DNA of 64,000 nucleotides from Bacteroidota bacterium (GCA_023386585.1 JAEWJM010000025.1:143125-207124); one strand, 5' to 3'; numbered from the stretch's first letter, positions 34,803-44,266 are shown. The notes: generated from the letters alone by a model not told the origin. Translations and numbers: made by a program.

Positions 34803-36614
34803 CTAATTTAATGAATTTTGAATTACCGTCAACCCGTCGAGCTGCGATAATTCGTTTTCTGATACGGTAAGCTGCGGCATAATTTGTCCGATTTCACTTA
34901 CTCCAAAGCCGGTGCGCTGCAACAGTTCTTTGTAATATTGGATTCCTTCATGCAAATTCTTCCTGAATGCAGCCCATTTCTTTTCCTGTGCAGGTAAAGG
35001 CTCATCGGTTTCGATAATTTCCTTCCGCAGGTAATCTATGTAAAGTTGGATCTCTTTGAGAAACATGTGTGGCCGCGAATTGTGTGAAAGCACCGAAGTT
35101 TTTCCATAAATATGGCGGACCATATCGGAAAGCGAAACTTCTTTATCGAAATACGCCAAATTTGGTCCGGGACAAACTACAACTCCCTGTTGTTGCCCTT
35201 TAATTTCAATGCCGTTTTCAAGATAGGACGCATTGGCAAGTCCGACGCAAAGACAAGCTTTTTCGGTTATTGCGCGCGCTTTCTTTGCGTAGAGCACATC
35301 ACTCAAAACGTTTCTGTCAAGCTCGGCCAGTTTTCGCTCCTGATATTTTCGAGATGCAGTGCAGATTCCCTTGCCGTCAGGTCCGGTATTGAGCGCCAGA
35401 AGTTTTTTCGGGCACGAGCTTCCCGGCTTTTGGTCGTGAATGCGCTTTTGGTGAAAAAATTCGTTTGTTGTGCCTTTAATTGTATTGAATGGAACTCCCA
35501 ATGGCGACATATTGCTCAGGTAAAAATCCCCTTCCTTGCCATTCGCCAGCAACGTACGTGTTTTCTGATCCATCGATGTTGCTTCGGGAACCAACAGGAA
35601 CGGTGAACCCCAGCCAACCGAGTCGACTTTGTATTGGGAAAGCAGGAAGTCGTGTTCACCAGCAGTTCCGACGCCGCCCTGCACTGTAATTTTAATTTCA
35701 GGTTCCGATTCGGGGACGGGAAGCCCTTTTATTGTCAGCGCTTTCACCATCAGCTCATACGAAGAAGAACGCAGCCTGTCTTTGTTCTGCATGAATTCTT
35801 CGAGGATCGGGCCAAGCAAAAATCCTTCGGAGGCAAAAGCATGGCCTCCGCAATTAAGTCCCGATTCGATGCGGTATTCAGAAACCCAAAGCCCTTTCTT
35901 GGCAAGGTAATTTCCCTGGATTATTGCCGAGCGGAAGTCGCTGACCTTAATAATGATCTTTTTGTTGAAGTTTCCATCGGCGTCGGGAAAGAAGTCGGGA
36001 AATTGTTCGAAATATCCGAATAGCCGCGGGTTCATTCCTGCCGAGAGCACGATTGACGACCGAAGGTTACTTTTCGCAAAACCGCGAAGCGCCGCATGTG
36101 CGTCATTAAACTCGATTGGCAGTTTTACATCTTTGTCAAAATTATCCTTATCGACTTTGGTCATAATGTTGACATCGATAGCGCCCGGTCGCAAATGTTC
36201 GTCAATAAATTGCCTGATTTTGTCTTTTGCGGTTTGAGTTGAAGCATATCCTTCAAGCTTCTTCTTAAGCTCGGAAGTATTGGGCAGCATTGCAATGAAC
36301 TGTTCGAGCACCTGCACGTTCTCGGCAAGATCGGTCTTAAAACTTTCAAATTTCCGCTTCACGATCTGGTCAACGAGGTTCAGGTAAGACGTTATCCGCA
36401 TTGCGCGATAATCCTGCACTTTCTGGCTGATTTCCTGAAATGGCAGCTTAAAATGGCTGGTGTAAAAGGCATTCATCTTTTCAAGCAACTCGTCATCAAC
36501 TATCGATATCACCGACGAAATTCCGTAATGCGCAACGCGAATCGGAGTATCGACAGTATAGGAAAGTCCCATGACAGGAATGTGAAAAGAATGAAGCGAA
36601 TTTTGTGACATCAC
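34803..36614 (-). CDS. Uncharacterised 603-residue Cys-rich protein, TIM-barrel-like core
   Basis: I do not recognise a named family. The N-terminus (HIPVMGLSYTVDTPIRVAHY) and the stretch TVQGGVGTAGEHDFLLSQYK followed by VDSVGWGSPFLLVPEATSMD look like the strands of an FMN-type TIM barrel (nitronate monooxygenase or glutamate-synthase-like). Six cysteines lie at 255 (GLNCGGHAF), 401 (SSCPKK), 418 (GICTAS), 454/456 (ACLCVG) and 481 (VVCPGPN); the last five could bind an Fe-S cluster. No signal peptide or membrane helix is seen. It shares an anaerobox with divergent norC and is followed by a PLP decarboxylase. Confidence 0.75.
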   Translation of the reverse strand: MMSQNSLHSFHIPVMGLSYTVDTPIRVAHYGISSVISIVDDELLEKMNAFYTSHFKLPFQEISQKVQDYRAMRITSYLNLVDQIVKRKFESFKTDLAENVQVLEQFIAMLPNTSELKKKLEGYASTQTAKDKIRQFIDEHLRPGAIDVNIMTKVDKDNFDKDVKLPIEFNDAHAALRGFAKSNLRSSIVLSAGMNPRLFGYFEQFPDFFPDADGNFNKKIIIKVSDFRSAIIQGNYLAKKGLWVSEYRIESGLNCGGHAFASEGFLLGPILEEFMQNKDRLRSSSYELMVKALTIKGLPVPESEPEIKITVQGGVGTAGEHDFLLSQYKVDSVGWGSPFLLVPEATSMDQKTRTLLANGKEGDFYLSNMSPLGVPFNTIKGTTNEFFHQKRIHDQKPGSSCPKKLLALNTGPDGKGICTASRKYQERKLAELDRNVLSDVLYAKKARAITEKACLCVGLANASYLENGIEIKGQQQGVVVCPGPNLAYFDKEVSLSDMVRHIYGKTSVLSHNSRPHMFLKEIQLYIDYLRKEIIETDEPLPAQEKKWAAFRKNLHEGIQYYKELLQRTGFGVSEIGQIMPQLTVSENELSQLDGLTVIQNSLN

Positions 36615-36631
36615 GTGTTGGTTTTGGTCGG

Positions 36632-36705
36632 CAAATATTATCCAAAGAATTTCCGCAAAATATGATTTGAATCATCTAATCGCGTTCGGCATCCAAATAA
36701 TTTCG
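36632..36705. promoter_or_regulatory. Divergent anaerobox promoters (603-residue gene and norCB-nadAB)
   Basis: One box, ATGATTTGAATCAT (36662-36675), with a -7-like octamer 22 bp away on each side: minus-strand AATATTTG (36639-36632) for the 603-residue gene and plus-strand TAATTTCG (36698-36705) for norC. Confidence 0.78.
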
Positions 36706-36728
36706 CAACGACAAAATGACTATTTGAC

Positions 36729-37166
36729 GTGACGCGTAACCTCGATACCCGGTTCAGCATGTGGCTTATGTTGGCGCTGGTTTGCATTTTCGGATTTTAC
36801 AACCTGGTTGTTTATAGCGACGCGGGCAGTTACCGCCAAATTGCACTTTCACCGAAGGCGATTGAGGGCGAAAACCTATGGCAGGAATACAACTGCGCTT
36901 CGTGTCATCAGCTGTACGGACTCGGCGGCTATATCGGTCCGGATCTGACAAACACCTACTCGACAAAAGGCAAAGGGCCTGAATATATCAAGTGGTTTCT
37001 TAACAGCGGAATCAAAGCGATGCCGCAGTTTCATTTCACCGGCAGCGAAAAAGAGGCGCTCGTTGCTTTTTTAGAAGAAGTCGACCGAACCGGATTTTAC
37101 CCCAATTACCAAACTGCTGTTTCTCCGACCGGATGGGTTGACATAAAATACAAGAATGAAAAATAA
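36729..37166 (+). CDS. norC: NorC, cytochrome c subunit of nitric-oxide reductase
   Basis: A 145-residue subunit with one N-terminal membrane anchor (FSMWLMLALVCIFGFYNLVV) and a haem-c site at Cys56, Cys59, His60 (YNCASCHQLYGLGGYIGPDL); Met in KAMPQFHF is the likely sixth ligand. Start is GTG at 36729, 24 bases after the -7 element. It feeds electrons to NorB. Its stop overlaps norB by 11 bases. Confidence 0.93.
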   Translation: MTRNLDTRFSMWLMLALVCIFGFYNLVVYSDAGSYRQIALSPKAIEGENLWQEYNCASCHQLYGLGGYIGPDLTNTYSTKGKGPEYIKWFLNSGIKAMPQFHFTGSEKEALVAFLEEVDRTGFYPNYQTAVSPTGWVDIKYKNEK

Positions 37167-38511
37167 AGTCGCGTTGTCCTTCCTGTTTGTTGCATTGTCG
37201 GCGCTGCTGCTCGGAATCTTCTTCGGAATCTCGGCGGGTTTCCAATACCTGCTTCCCGATTTCATTAAAGAAATCATACCGTTCAACCGGCTTCGGCCTT
37301 TCCACGTGACGACAGTTATTTCCTGGATTATATTGGCGGCGACAGGGGGAATTTACTTCTACCTTCCGCAGTTGGAAAAGCTTCCGCTGTATTCAAAACG
37401 GTTGGCGGGAATTCATCTGGCAATATTTATTCTGACCGGCGTTGCAATCTACTTTTGCTATGCAACCGGGCGCCTTGGCGGAAAGGAATATCTCGAGTTT
37501 CCGTCACTTTTATTGCTGCCGATTCTGTTCGGATGGCTGCTGTTCGCGGCGAATTACTACAAGTCGGTGATTGGAAAAGTCGCGAACTGGCCCGTTTATT
37601 ATTGGATGTGGGGAACGGGCATTTTATTTATGATCTACCATCTTTGCGAAGCTTCGTTCTGGCTGCTGCCCTATTTTCGCGAAAATTACATTAAAGATCT
37701 GACCGTTCAATGGAAGGCCGGCGGATCGTTCGTCGGCTCGTGGAACATGCTGGTTTACGGAACTGCGATTTTCCTGATGTCGAAGATAAAAGGCGATGAT
37801 GCGATCGGCAGGAACCGGGAAGCTTTTTTCTTTTATTTCCTCGGATTATCCAATCTTATGTTCGGCTGGGCACATCACATTTACATTGTCCCCGTTGCAC
37901 CGTGGATCCGCTATTTATCCTACGCAATCAGCATGACCGAATGGATAATCCTGTTCCACATTATTTACACCTGGAAAAAATCGCTTTCGCAGCAAAAGAA
38001 AACCGATTTCGGGCTTTCGTACCGCTTTCTGGTAATGGCAGACGTGTGGATTTTTCTTAACCTGATCCTTGCGCTTCTGTTCTCGATTCCGGCAATAAAT
38101 TTATTCACCCACGGAACGCACATTACCGTTGCGCATTCCATGGGAACCACAATCGGGATCAACACTACCATTTTACTTGCTTCGGTTACATATATCGTTT
38201 CGTTGCTCAAACCCCAATTGAATTCTTACACGTCACAAAACAGGATCGGGTTAAAAATATTCCAAATTTCACTGCTCGGATTCTGGCTCAGCCTGCTGGT
38301 GGCCGGAGTCAAGAAAAGTAACTGGATGTATTTTACGCAAGGCATCGCCTTTTCCGAAATGCAGCAGTCGCTTCACCTCATTTACGTTTTCTTCCTGTTT
38401 TTCGGCTGTGGAATATTCATCGGCCTGTTGCTGATTGTGATTCCACTTTTGAAGGAACTATTTTTTACTATTTTCTTAAAACATAAAGTTGATGGACGAA
38501 TTACAGAATAA
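37156..38511 (+). CDS. norB: NorB, catalytic subunit of nitric-oxide reductase (cNOR)
   Basis: A 451-residue haem-copper oxidase-superfamily protein with about twelve helices that reduces two NO to N2O. Ligand regions visible are LRPFHVTTVISW (low-spin haem), GWAHHIYIVPVAP (Fe-B) and THGTHITVAHSMGTTIG. The short form without an N-terminal quinol-oxidase extension, and the preceding norC, make this a cytochrome-c-dependent NOR. It overlaps both neighbours. Confidence 0.95.
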   Translation: MKNKVALSFLFVALSALLLGIFFGISAGFQYLLPDFIKEIIPFNRLRPFHVTTVISWIILAATGGIYFYLPQLEKLPLYSKRLAGIHLAIFILTGVAIYFCYATGRLGGKEYLEFPSLLLLPILFGWLLFAANYYKSVIGKVANWPVYYWMWGTGILFMIYHLCEASFWLLPYFRENYIKDLTVQWKAGGSFVGSWNMLVYGTAIFLMSKIKGDDAIGRNREAFFFYFLGLSNLMFGWAHHIYIVPVAPWIRYLSYAISMTEWIILFHIIYTWKKSLSQQKKTDFGLSYRFLVMADVWIFLNLILALLFSIPAINLFTHGTHITVAHSMGTTIGINTTILLASVTYIVSLLKPQLNSYTSQNRIGLKIFQISLLGFWLSLLVAGVKKSNWMYFTQGIAFSEMQQSLHLIYVFFLFFGCGIFIGLLLIVIPLLKELFFTIFLKHKVDGRITE

Positions 38512-39418
38512 AATCCTGGCGTTGAAGCAGGAGAAAAAAGCCGTCATCCTGGCGCATTACTATCAGGATCCCAAAATTCAGGAAGTTGCCGATTTTGTGG
38601 GCGACAGTCTCGGACTATCGCAACAAGCGGTGAAAACCGACGCCGAAATAATCGTGTTTGCCGGTGTACATTTTATGGCCGAGACAGCGAAAATCCTCAA
38701 TCCGGAGAAAAAAGTCCTGCTGCCTGACCTCGAAGCGGGCTGTTCACTCGCCGACTCCTGTTTGCCCGAACGGTTTGCCGAATTTATTGCCGACAGACCC
38801 GACCATGTCGTTATTACGTATATTAATTGCTCAGCAGAAATCAAGGCGATGAGCGACATCATTTGCACCTCATCAAACGCAGTGGCAATCGTGGAATCTT
38901 TGCCTGCCGATATTCCGATAATCTTTGCTCCGGATAAAAATCTCGGACGATATGTCAACGAAATCACCGGAAGAAATATGGTGCTTTGGGACGGATCGTG
39001 CGTTGTCCACGAAGCTTTTTCATTCGATAAACTGGTTGCTTTGTACAAGCAAAATCCCGACGCACAGATCATTGCACATCCCGAATCGGAAAAGCACATT
39101 CTGGAAACGGCCGCTTACATCGGATCGACCGCCGGAATGATCAACTACGTGAAAAGCAGCAGTTTCAACAAGTTTATTGTCGCAACCGAAGCCGGAATTC
39201 TCTACAAAATGCAGCAGCAGGTTCCCGAAAAAATCCTTATCCCGGCGCCGGCGATTGCCGACAATACCTGCGCTTGCAGCGAATGCGCCTTCATGAAGAT
39301 GAATACGCTACCGAAACTTTATAATTGCTTGCTTTTCGAATCGCCCGAAATCATTGTTCCGGAAGTTGTCCGCGAACGCGCCTTGGTTCCGCTCAACCGA
39401 ATGTTTGAACTGTCATGA
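38492..39418 (+). CDS. nadA: Quinolinate synthase
   Basis: A 308-residue [4Fe-4S] enzyme that condenses iminoaspartate with dihydroxyacetone phosphate to quinolinate, the precursor of NAD. Family motifs are VILAHYYQDPKIQEVADFVG, PDLEAGCSLADSC, MVLWDGSCVVHE and CSECAFMKMNTL; the cluster cysteines are in the last three. Start ATG 38492 (TTG 38489 also possible) overlaps the norB end by 20 bases, so it is translated from the nor message. The cluster is O2- and NO-sensitive, which makes this location notable. Confidence 0.95.
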   Translation: MDELQNKILALKQEKKAVILAHYYQDPKIQEVADFVGDSLGLSQQAVKTDAEIIVFAGVHFMAETAKILNPEKKVLLPDLEAGCSLADSCLPERFAEFIADRPDHVVITYINCSAEIKAMSDIICTSSNAVAIVESLPADIPIIFAPDKNLGRYVNEITGRNMVLWDGSCVVHEAFSFDKLVALYKQNPDAQIIAHPESEKHILETAAYIGSTAGMINYVKSSSFNKFIVATEAGILYKMQQQVPEKILIPAPAIADNTCACSECAFMKMNTLPKLYNCLLFESPEIIVPEVVRERALVPLNRMFELS

Positions 39419-40944
39419 ACAGATCGGCAAATTACCTCATCATAGGTTCGGGAATCGCCGGCCTTACGATTGCCGTTAAGCTCGCCGAAGCTTTTCCGCA
39501 CCGCAAGATTATTATCGTCTCAAAATCTTCAGAGTCCAATTCAAACACAAAATACGCGCAAGGCGGAATCGCTGTCGTCGTTGACAAAATCGAAGATTCT
39601 TACGAAAAGCATATTTCCGATACTGTTGCTTGCGGCGACGGCGAATGTGATCCGAAAATCGTAAAAATGGTTGTAACCGAAGGCCCGAAACGACTTCGGG
39701 AGCTTGTGCGTTGGGGCGCAAAATTCGACACCGACGATAGCGGCCGACTCGCTTTGGCGAAAGAAGGCGGCCATTCGGCCAGCAGGATCGTGCACCGGAA
39801 AGACCGCACCGGATTCGAAATCGAGCAGGCAATTCTGGAAAAAATACATAATCTGCAAAACATCGAGCTTTTCGAGAATCATTTCGCAACCGACCTAATC
39901 GTGGTTGATGAACGGTGCCTCGGCGCGTACATTTTAGATAACCAAACGCTGCAGATTGCCCAGATCAACGCGTCTTTTACCATATTGGCAACCGGTGGAA
40001 TCGGTCAGGTTTACAGCCAGACAACCAATCCGGAAATCGCGACAGGCGATGGAATTGCAATGGCTATCAGGGCCAACGCCGAGGTTCGCGATATGGAGTT
40101 CATCCAGTTTCATCCGACGGCTTTTTTCAATTCCGACGGCGGGCCAACATTTCTCATCTCAGAAGCAGTACGAGGTTTCGGAGCGCATGTCAAAAACATA
40201 TCTGGCGAACGATTTTTATTTAAATACGATGCAAGAGGTGAATTGGCAACGCGCGATGTCGTGTCGCAAGGAATTGCCGCGGAATTATTCCATTCGCGTC
40301 AGGAATGTGTTTTCCTCGACTGTACGCATCTCGACCCTGAAGAACTGATCGGTCATTTTCCGACAATTTACCAGTTCTGCGAAAATCACGGAATAAACAT
40401 GTGCACCCAATGGATTCCGATAGTTCCGGCGCAGCATTACCTTTGCGGCGGAATTGCGGTCGACTCGTCCGGAAGAACTTCGGTTGAAAACCTGCTTGCC
40501 GCCGGCGAATGTACCCGAACCGGACTCCACGGCGCAAACCGGCTGGCTTCAAATTCACTTTTGGAAGCCTTGGTCTATGCTCATCGCATCGTGAAAGTGC
40601 TTTCGGTTCAACCTGTTTCGGCGCCTGCAACCGAATGCTATTTTGCTCCGAGCGGGAATAAAGTTACAACAGACTCGCACGTGGCGACAGATTTAAAAAA
40701 CAGACTACAGAAATTGATGAGTTTTTCGGCAGGAATTGTACGCAATGACGAACATCTTGCCATCGCACTGTGCCAGATCCGACAAATCCGCGAAACTGCG
40801 CAGAATTTAATCGTGAACAAAGGAATTACGCGCGACCGCTATGAACTGTTGAATATGACGACCGTCGCAATGGCGGTTGTTGAGCATTCGCTGCGCAGAA
40901 ACGAAAACTGCGGCGGCTTCCTGAAACTGGTTAATCAAAACTAA
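39415..40944 (+). CDS. nadB: L-aspartate oxidase
   Basis: A 509-residue flavoprotein of the succinate-dehydrogenase/fumarate-reductase flavoprotein group that makes iminoaspartate for NadA. The FAD-binding IGSGIAGLTIAVKLAE is at the N-terminus; HRKDRTGFEIEQ, EFIQFHPTAFFN and GGIAVDSSGRTSVENLLAAG with GLHGANRLASNSLLE follow. It can use fumarate in place of O2, so it also works anaerobically. It overlaps nadA by four bases and its tail overlaps the convergent TonB receptor by 14. Confidence 0.95.
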   Translation: MNRSANYLIIGSGIAGLTIAVKLAEAFPHRKIIIVSKSSESNSNTKYAQGGIAVVVDKIEDSYEKHISDTVACGDGECDPKIVKMVVTEGPKRLRELVRWGAKFDTDDSGRLALAKEGGHSASRIVHRKDRTGFEIEQAILEKIHNLQNIELFENHFATDLIVVDERCLGAYILDNQTLQIAQINASFTILATGGIGQVYSQTTNPEIATGDGIAMAIRANAEVRDMEFIQFHPTAFFNSDGGPTFLISEAVRGFGAHVKNISGERFLFKYDARGELATRDVVSQGIAAELFHSRQECVFLDCTHLDPEELIGHFPTIYQFCENHGINMCTQWIPIVPAQHYLCGGIAVDSSGRTSVENLLAAGECTRTGLHGANRLASNSLLEALVYAHRIVKVLSVQPVSAPATECYFAPSGNKVTTDSHVATDLKNRLQKLMSFSAGIVRNDEHLAIALCQIRQIRETAQNLIVNKGITRDRYELLNMTTVAMAVVEHSLRRNENCGGFLKLVNQN

Positions 40945-42931
40945 CGACGAGGTTCACAAAAAAGTTGCGGCCTTTCCGCGGAATATCGTTCCAATCGGAA
41001 TAGGTCGAATAATAGGCATCAAGCAGGTTTTCGACTCCCGCTTTCAGCACATATTTTGACCTTCCGATCGAATACGAATAACCGGACGACAAGCCAAGAA
41101 TGGCATATGCCGGCGTCCTGTCTTCACCGTAAGTCGGACTGAACTCATCCTGCACTGCATTTCCTTCAACAACGACTTCGGCAGAAAACCGACGCTTTTT
41201 ATAGTTCACCGCACCCGAATAGCGCAACGGACTTATGAAAGGCAGTCCGACATTGTTTTCGTCAAATCCGCGGCTGTAAACCAATTGCGCTTTTGTGGTG
41301 AGGTTCGTCGTTAAACGATACTCCGCGTCAAGGATCGCGTTCATTATGTCGGCGTAATTCAGTGCGCCAAGCACTTTCACTCCACTTGCACCAATAGTCA
41401 TCGGGATGAGCGCCTCATCAGGCTTGGCCACGATGTAATCGAGAATGTGGAACCACGAGCCCGATCCTTTTACCGAAAATTTCTCGGTTTTATAGCCAAT
41501 GGAAACGCTCGCTTCCTCCGATTTTTCGTTTTTAAGCTGCGGATTTCCGACGTAATCGTATCGGTCAAAACTGTTAAACAGATAAAATCCGTACCCTTCC
41601 GAAACCGACGGAGCGCGTTCGCCATAGGCCAATCCGAAATTAAGATTCAAACCGTTTCGCTCGTAGTTATAGTTCCCGGAAATGCTTTTCAGCACCCGAT
41701 TGTTGGTGGCGGCAATTCCCGGATAAAATATCTGCAGGCTTTCGAGCCCTTGCGTACTCCCAATACGGTTATAGTGATTGGCGACCGATGCCGAAAATCG
41801 AAGTTGCTGATAATTTCCGACCGAAATTTTATCCTCAAGGAACAGCGCCACATCGGAAGTGCCAACATCCGGCCACGTTTCCATGAACATCGGGCTTTCC
41901 TCCGGATCCGTCGGGTACATCGTCATTTCGGCCCGCGACCGGTTGTAATACGAATTCAGGTCAACGCTGAAGTTGTGCTTTTTATGGCTGCCGGTAAACT
42001 TTGAATAAAAGCCAAAAGTATCGCTCCATCCGGGCATATCCATGTGAATCGCCACATCGGGCCGCTTGGTATCGTCCATCCGGTGCGTGATCGTATTGTA
42101 GTAGATCTTGCTTTCCCAATCGGTGACTTTGGAATCGACCGGACGGTAGTCCAACCTCAGCGAGGTAATTAGCGCTTCGGCAAGTGAAACGTCCATCGGC
42201 AATGCCGGATAGCCAACGTCGGTAGCTTTATCATAAATAACCGATGCTTCCAAAACCTTGGTCTTTGCCAGCCGAACTGCGCTGCTCGCAGAAATGTTAA
42301 ACTTGCTGAACTGAGAAAACTGAATTTCCCTTCCTTTGCCGGCGGTATAATTGTCGGCGTTGCGTGACATGAAATCGGCTGCAAAACTGTACAAAGAGTC
42401 GCTGTAAGTCAGCGCTGCACCAAGGATTTTCTGCCGGCTGTTGGTTTCAAAACCGATGTTGATTGTTGTGCTCAGCGGTTTTTCTTCGAGATCGCAGCAC
42501 GTTCGTTTCAAATCGACCGAACCGCCAATTGTCGCGCCGTGGCAACCGCCCTGTTGGCCGGAAGTGACCGTCGCTTCAGACAAATTCGATACTTCGACAT
42601 AGGATGTGATCGGATCCATTTTATCGGTGCACGCGCCAAAAATCCGCATTCCGTCGATCGTGATGACCGTACGCTCTGTCGCCATGCCATTGATAATCGG
42701 TTCCCAGGCATAACTGCCTCGTCGAACCATTCCGATCTTTCCCGACTTCTGAAGAAAATCGTCGACTGTGGCAAGCGGTTTTGCCTGTTTTTCGTGGAGT
42801 TGGTTCTTTTTGCCGATAACGATGACTTCGGAAAGCGTCGCAGCATTGATACTATCTGTCGGTTGTTCCTGCGCGAGTAGAGTTGCTGACGCCAATACCA
42901 GCGCCAGCAACATTAAAATTTGTTGTCTCAT
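40931..42931 (-). CDS. TonB-dependent copper receptor (OprC/NosA type)
   Basis: A 666-residue outer-membrane receptor with signal peptide, TonB box-like TLSEVIVIGKK, plug domain (about 45-160) and a 22-strand barrel ending in FFVNLVVSFD. The copper site of OprC is a CxxxM-HxM motif; here Cys101-TDK-Met105 (FGACTDKMDP) and His283-R-Met285 (YNTITHRMDD) match, and both lie in the conserved contexts of that family. Extra Cys and His (GGCHGAT; TCCDLEE) occur in the plug. It would import copper, needed for NosZ, CcoN and Cu chaperones. It is the last gene of an anaerobox-driven operon. Confidence 0.88.
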   Translation of the reverse strand: MRQQILMLLALVLASATLLAQEQPTDSINAATLSEVIVIGKKNQLHEKQAKPLATVDDFLQKSGKIGMVRRGSYAWEPIINGMATERTVITIDGMRIFGACTDKMDPITSYVEVSNLSEATVTSGQQGGCHGATIGGSVDLKRTCCDLEEKPLSTTINIGFETNSRQKILGAALTYSDSLYSFAADFMSRNADNYTAGKGREIQFSQFSKFNISASSAVRLAKTKVLEASVIYDKATDVGYPALPMDVSLAEALITSLRLDYRPVDSKVTDWESKIYYNTITHRMDDTKRPDVAIHMDMPGWSDTFGFYSKFTGSHKKHNFSVDLNSYYNRSRAEMTMYPTDPEESPMFMETWPDVGTSDVALFLEDKISVGNYQQLRFSASVANHYNRIGSTQGLESLQIFYPGIAATNNRVLKSISGNYNYERNGLNLNFGLAYGERAPSVSEGYGFYLFNSFDRYDYVGNPQLKNEKSEEASVSIGYKTEKFSVKGSGSWFHILDYIVAKPDEALIPMTIGASGVKVLGALNYADIMNAILDAEYRLTTNLTTKAQLVYSRGFDENNVGLPFISPLRYSGAVNYKKRRFSAEVVVEGNAVQDEFSPTYGEDRTPAYAILGLSSGYSYSIGRSKYVLKAGVENLLDAYYSTYSDWNDIPRKGRNFFVNLVVSFD

Positions 42932-42966
42932 AACTTTGTTTTAGAAAATAAGCGGTGTTTTCGCGC

Positions 42967-43818
42967 TTAAAATTCAGTTTCAAAGTAAATAGTGCTCTGC
43001 GGAACTTCGGGAGTGATGGCTTCACCTTTCAGAACTTCTCCTGCCTCGTCCAGCAATTGCAGGTTTATCCTCCAGTAGCCGGTCATGGTGAGAGAAAGCT
43101 TCCCGTGGTACAACTCATCGGTGCCATTTTGGACAAGGTCGACATTATTCGGCGAGCCGTGATTTCCCATGCCGGGCATCCGCGGATCGATCTTGACAGT
43201 AAAACCGCTTACTGGCGAAAACGAAGTCATCGAATCCATCCGATAAACTGCGGCGGTCATGTCATTGAGGGCAACTTTCGGATCATCGGGCGCGACCAAA
43301 GCGACTATGTAATATGCGCCATCGGTTCCGGTAAATGTCGTGACGCGTTGCTTTGGCGAAGCCGGAACGTCAATTTGTGAACTTGCCGAATAATTTTCAG
43401 CGTCGATTGTATAGTTGATGGTCAGGTCCCAATATTCGGAATCGTTCTGCGCCATCTGGAATATCATATATCCATTATAAATTGTCGGCTTTCCCGGAGC
43501 TGCCATAACTGGCGATTTTGGGCATGAATGCGACATCATTGTCATGTGCATCAACGGCTTCCAGTCGATTGTCGCATTGGTTTGATATTCGCCTGTTGCG
43601 TTGTCTTTAATCCGAAGGGAAACTGAATTATATCCTTGCTGAAGCGTGCCAGTCGCCGAGTACAATTCGATTGTATGGGATTCGTTCGCAATCTCCTGAA
43701 TTTTGACTAAGCCTTCAAGATCGTTTAGGGTCGCGTTATCGTCGTTTGATGAACATGAGGAAAATGCTATGGCGACAAAAAGAGCTATGATGCCGCGCAA
43801 AATGTGAGTAGTTTTCAT
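42967..43818 (-). CDS. YtkA-like Met/His-rich lipoprotein, probable periplasmic copper binder
   Basis: A 283-residue lipoprotein (LFVAIAFSSCSSNDD) with two Ig-like halves. Metal-type motifs are KPLMHMTMMSHSCPKSP in the first half and DPRMPGMGNHGSPNNV in the second; MPxMGxHG-like loops mark YtkA-like domains that bind copper. It lies 36 bases upstream of the copper receptor and is probably its periplasmic or surface partner. Confidence 0.75.
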   Translation of the reverse strand: MKTTHILRGIIALFVAIAFSSCSSNDDNATLNDLEGLVKIQEIANESHTIELYSATGTLQQGYNSVSLRIKDNATGEYQTNATIDWKPLMHMTMMSHSCPKSPVMAAPGKPTIYNGYMIFQMAQNDSEYWDLTINYTIDAENYSASSQIDVPASPKQRVTTFTGTDGAYYIVALVAPDDPKVALNDMTAAVYRMDSMTSFSPVSGFTVKIDPRMPGMGNHGSPNNVDLVQNGTDELYHGKLSLTMTGYWRINLQLLDEAGEVLKGEAITPEVPQSTIYFETEF

Positions 43819-43893
43819 TGTGAATTTTTAAAAATTGATAAAACAAAATCCGGGAACAATCGTAGTGATGTTCCGCGAGGAAAAACAAAATTT

Positions 43894-44262
43894 TTAATTC
43901 ACAATGGGCGGACGGAAAACCTGAAAGTACCGATCTATTGGATGCAGCAGCGAAGGACGAACGAAAAATCGAAGATTTTTGGTGAAATTCAGCAGCAGAC
44001 ACAGTGGCTGAATCGGCTGAAACCAATTTACCTCAAAGTCCCAATGATTGTTTTTTTTATCGTTCGCCGCCGGCTTTTCGCCTTCCGACGCTTTGGCGAG
44101 TTGCTTCATCAGAAAGCATTTCCCGTTGCAGTGCAGCTCCTTTTTCTGTTTGTTGACGCAAAGTTCGTTTGCGATATAATCATAATCGAGTACGTACCTG
44201 ATTAGCGGAACGATCGGCTTTATCAGGATCAGCGTGCAAACGATGATGACAATACTTTTCAT
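43894..44262 (-). CDS. Small Cys-containing protein of the copper operon, unknown
   Basis: A 122-residue protein from the ATG at 44262. One N-terminal helix (SIVIIVCTLILIKPIVPLIR) precedes a compact Cys motif, ELCVNKQKKELHCNGKCFLM, then a basic and hydrophobic tail. HCNGKCFLM looks like a metal- or thiol-active loop. It lies four bases from the hemerythrin-PAS gene stop and upstream of the YtkA-like gene. Function unknown; copper handling is inferred from position. Confidence 0.6.
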   Translation of the reverse strand: MKSIVIIVCTLILIKPIVPLIRYVLDYDYIANELCVNKQKKELHCNGKCFLMKQLAKASEGEKPAANDKKNNHWDFEVNWFQPIQPLCLLLNFTKNLRFFVRPSLLHPIDRYFQVFRPPIVN

Positions 44263-44266
44263 TGTA

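Noticed and set aside
43846..43874. Hairpin-like GGAAC/GTTCC pair between the 122-residue and YtkA-like genes
   Set aside because: Stem of about six pairs with a long loop and poor T-run; too weak to call a terminator inside an apparent operon.
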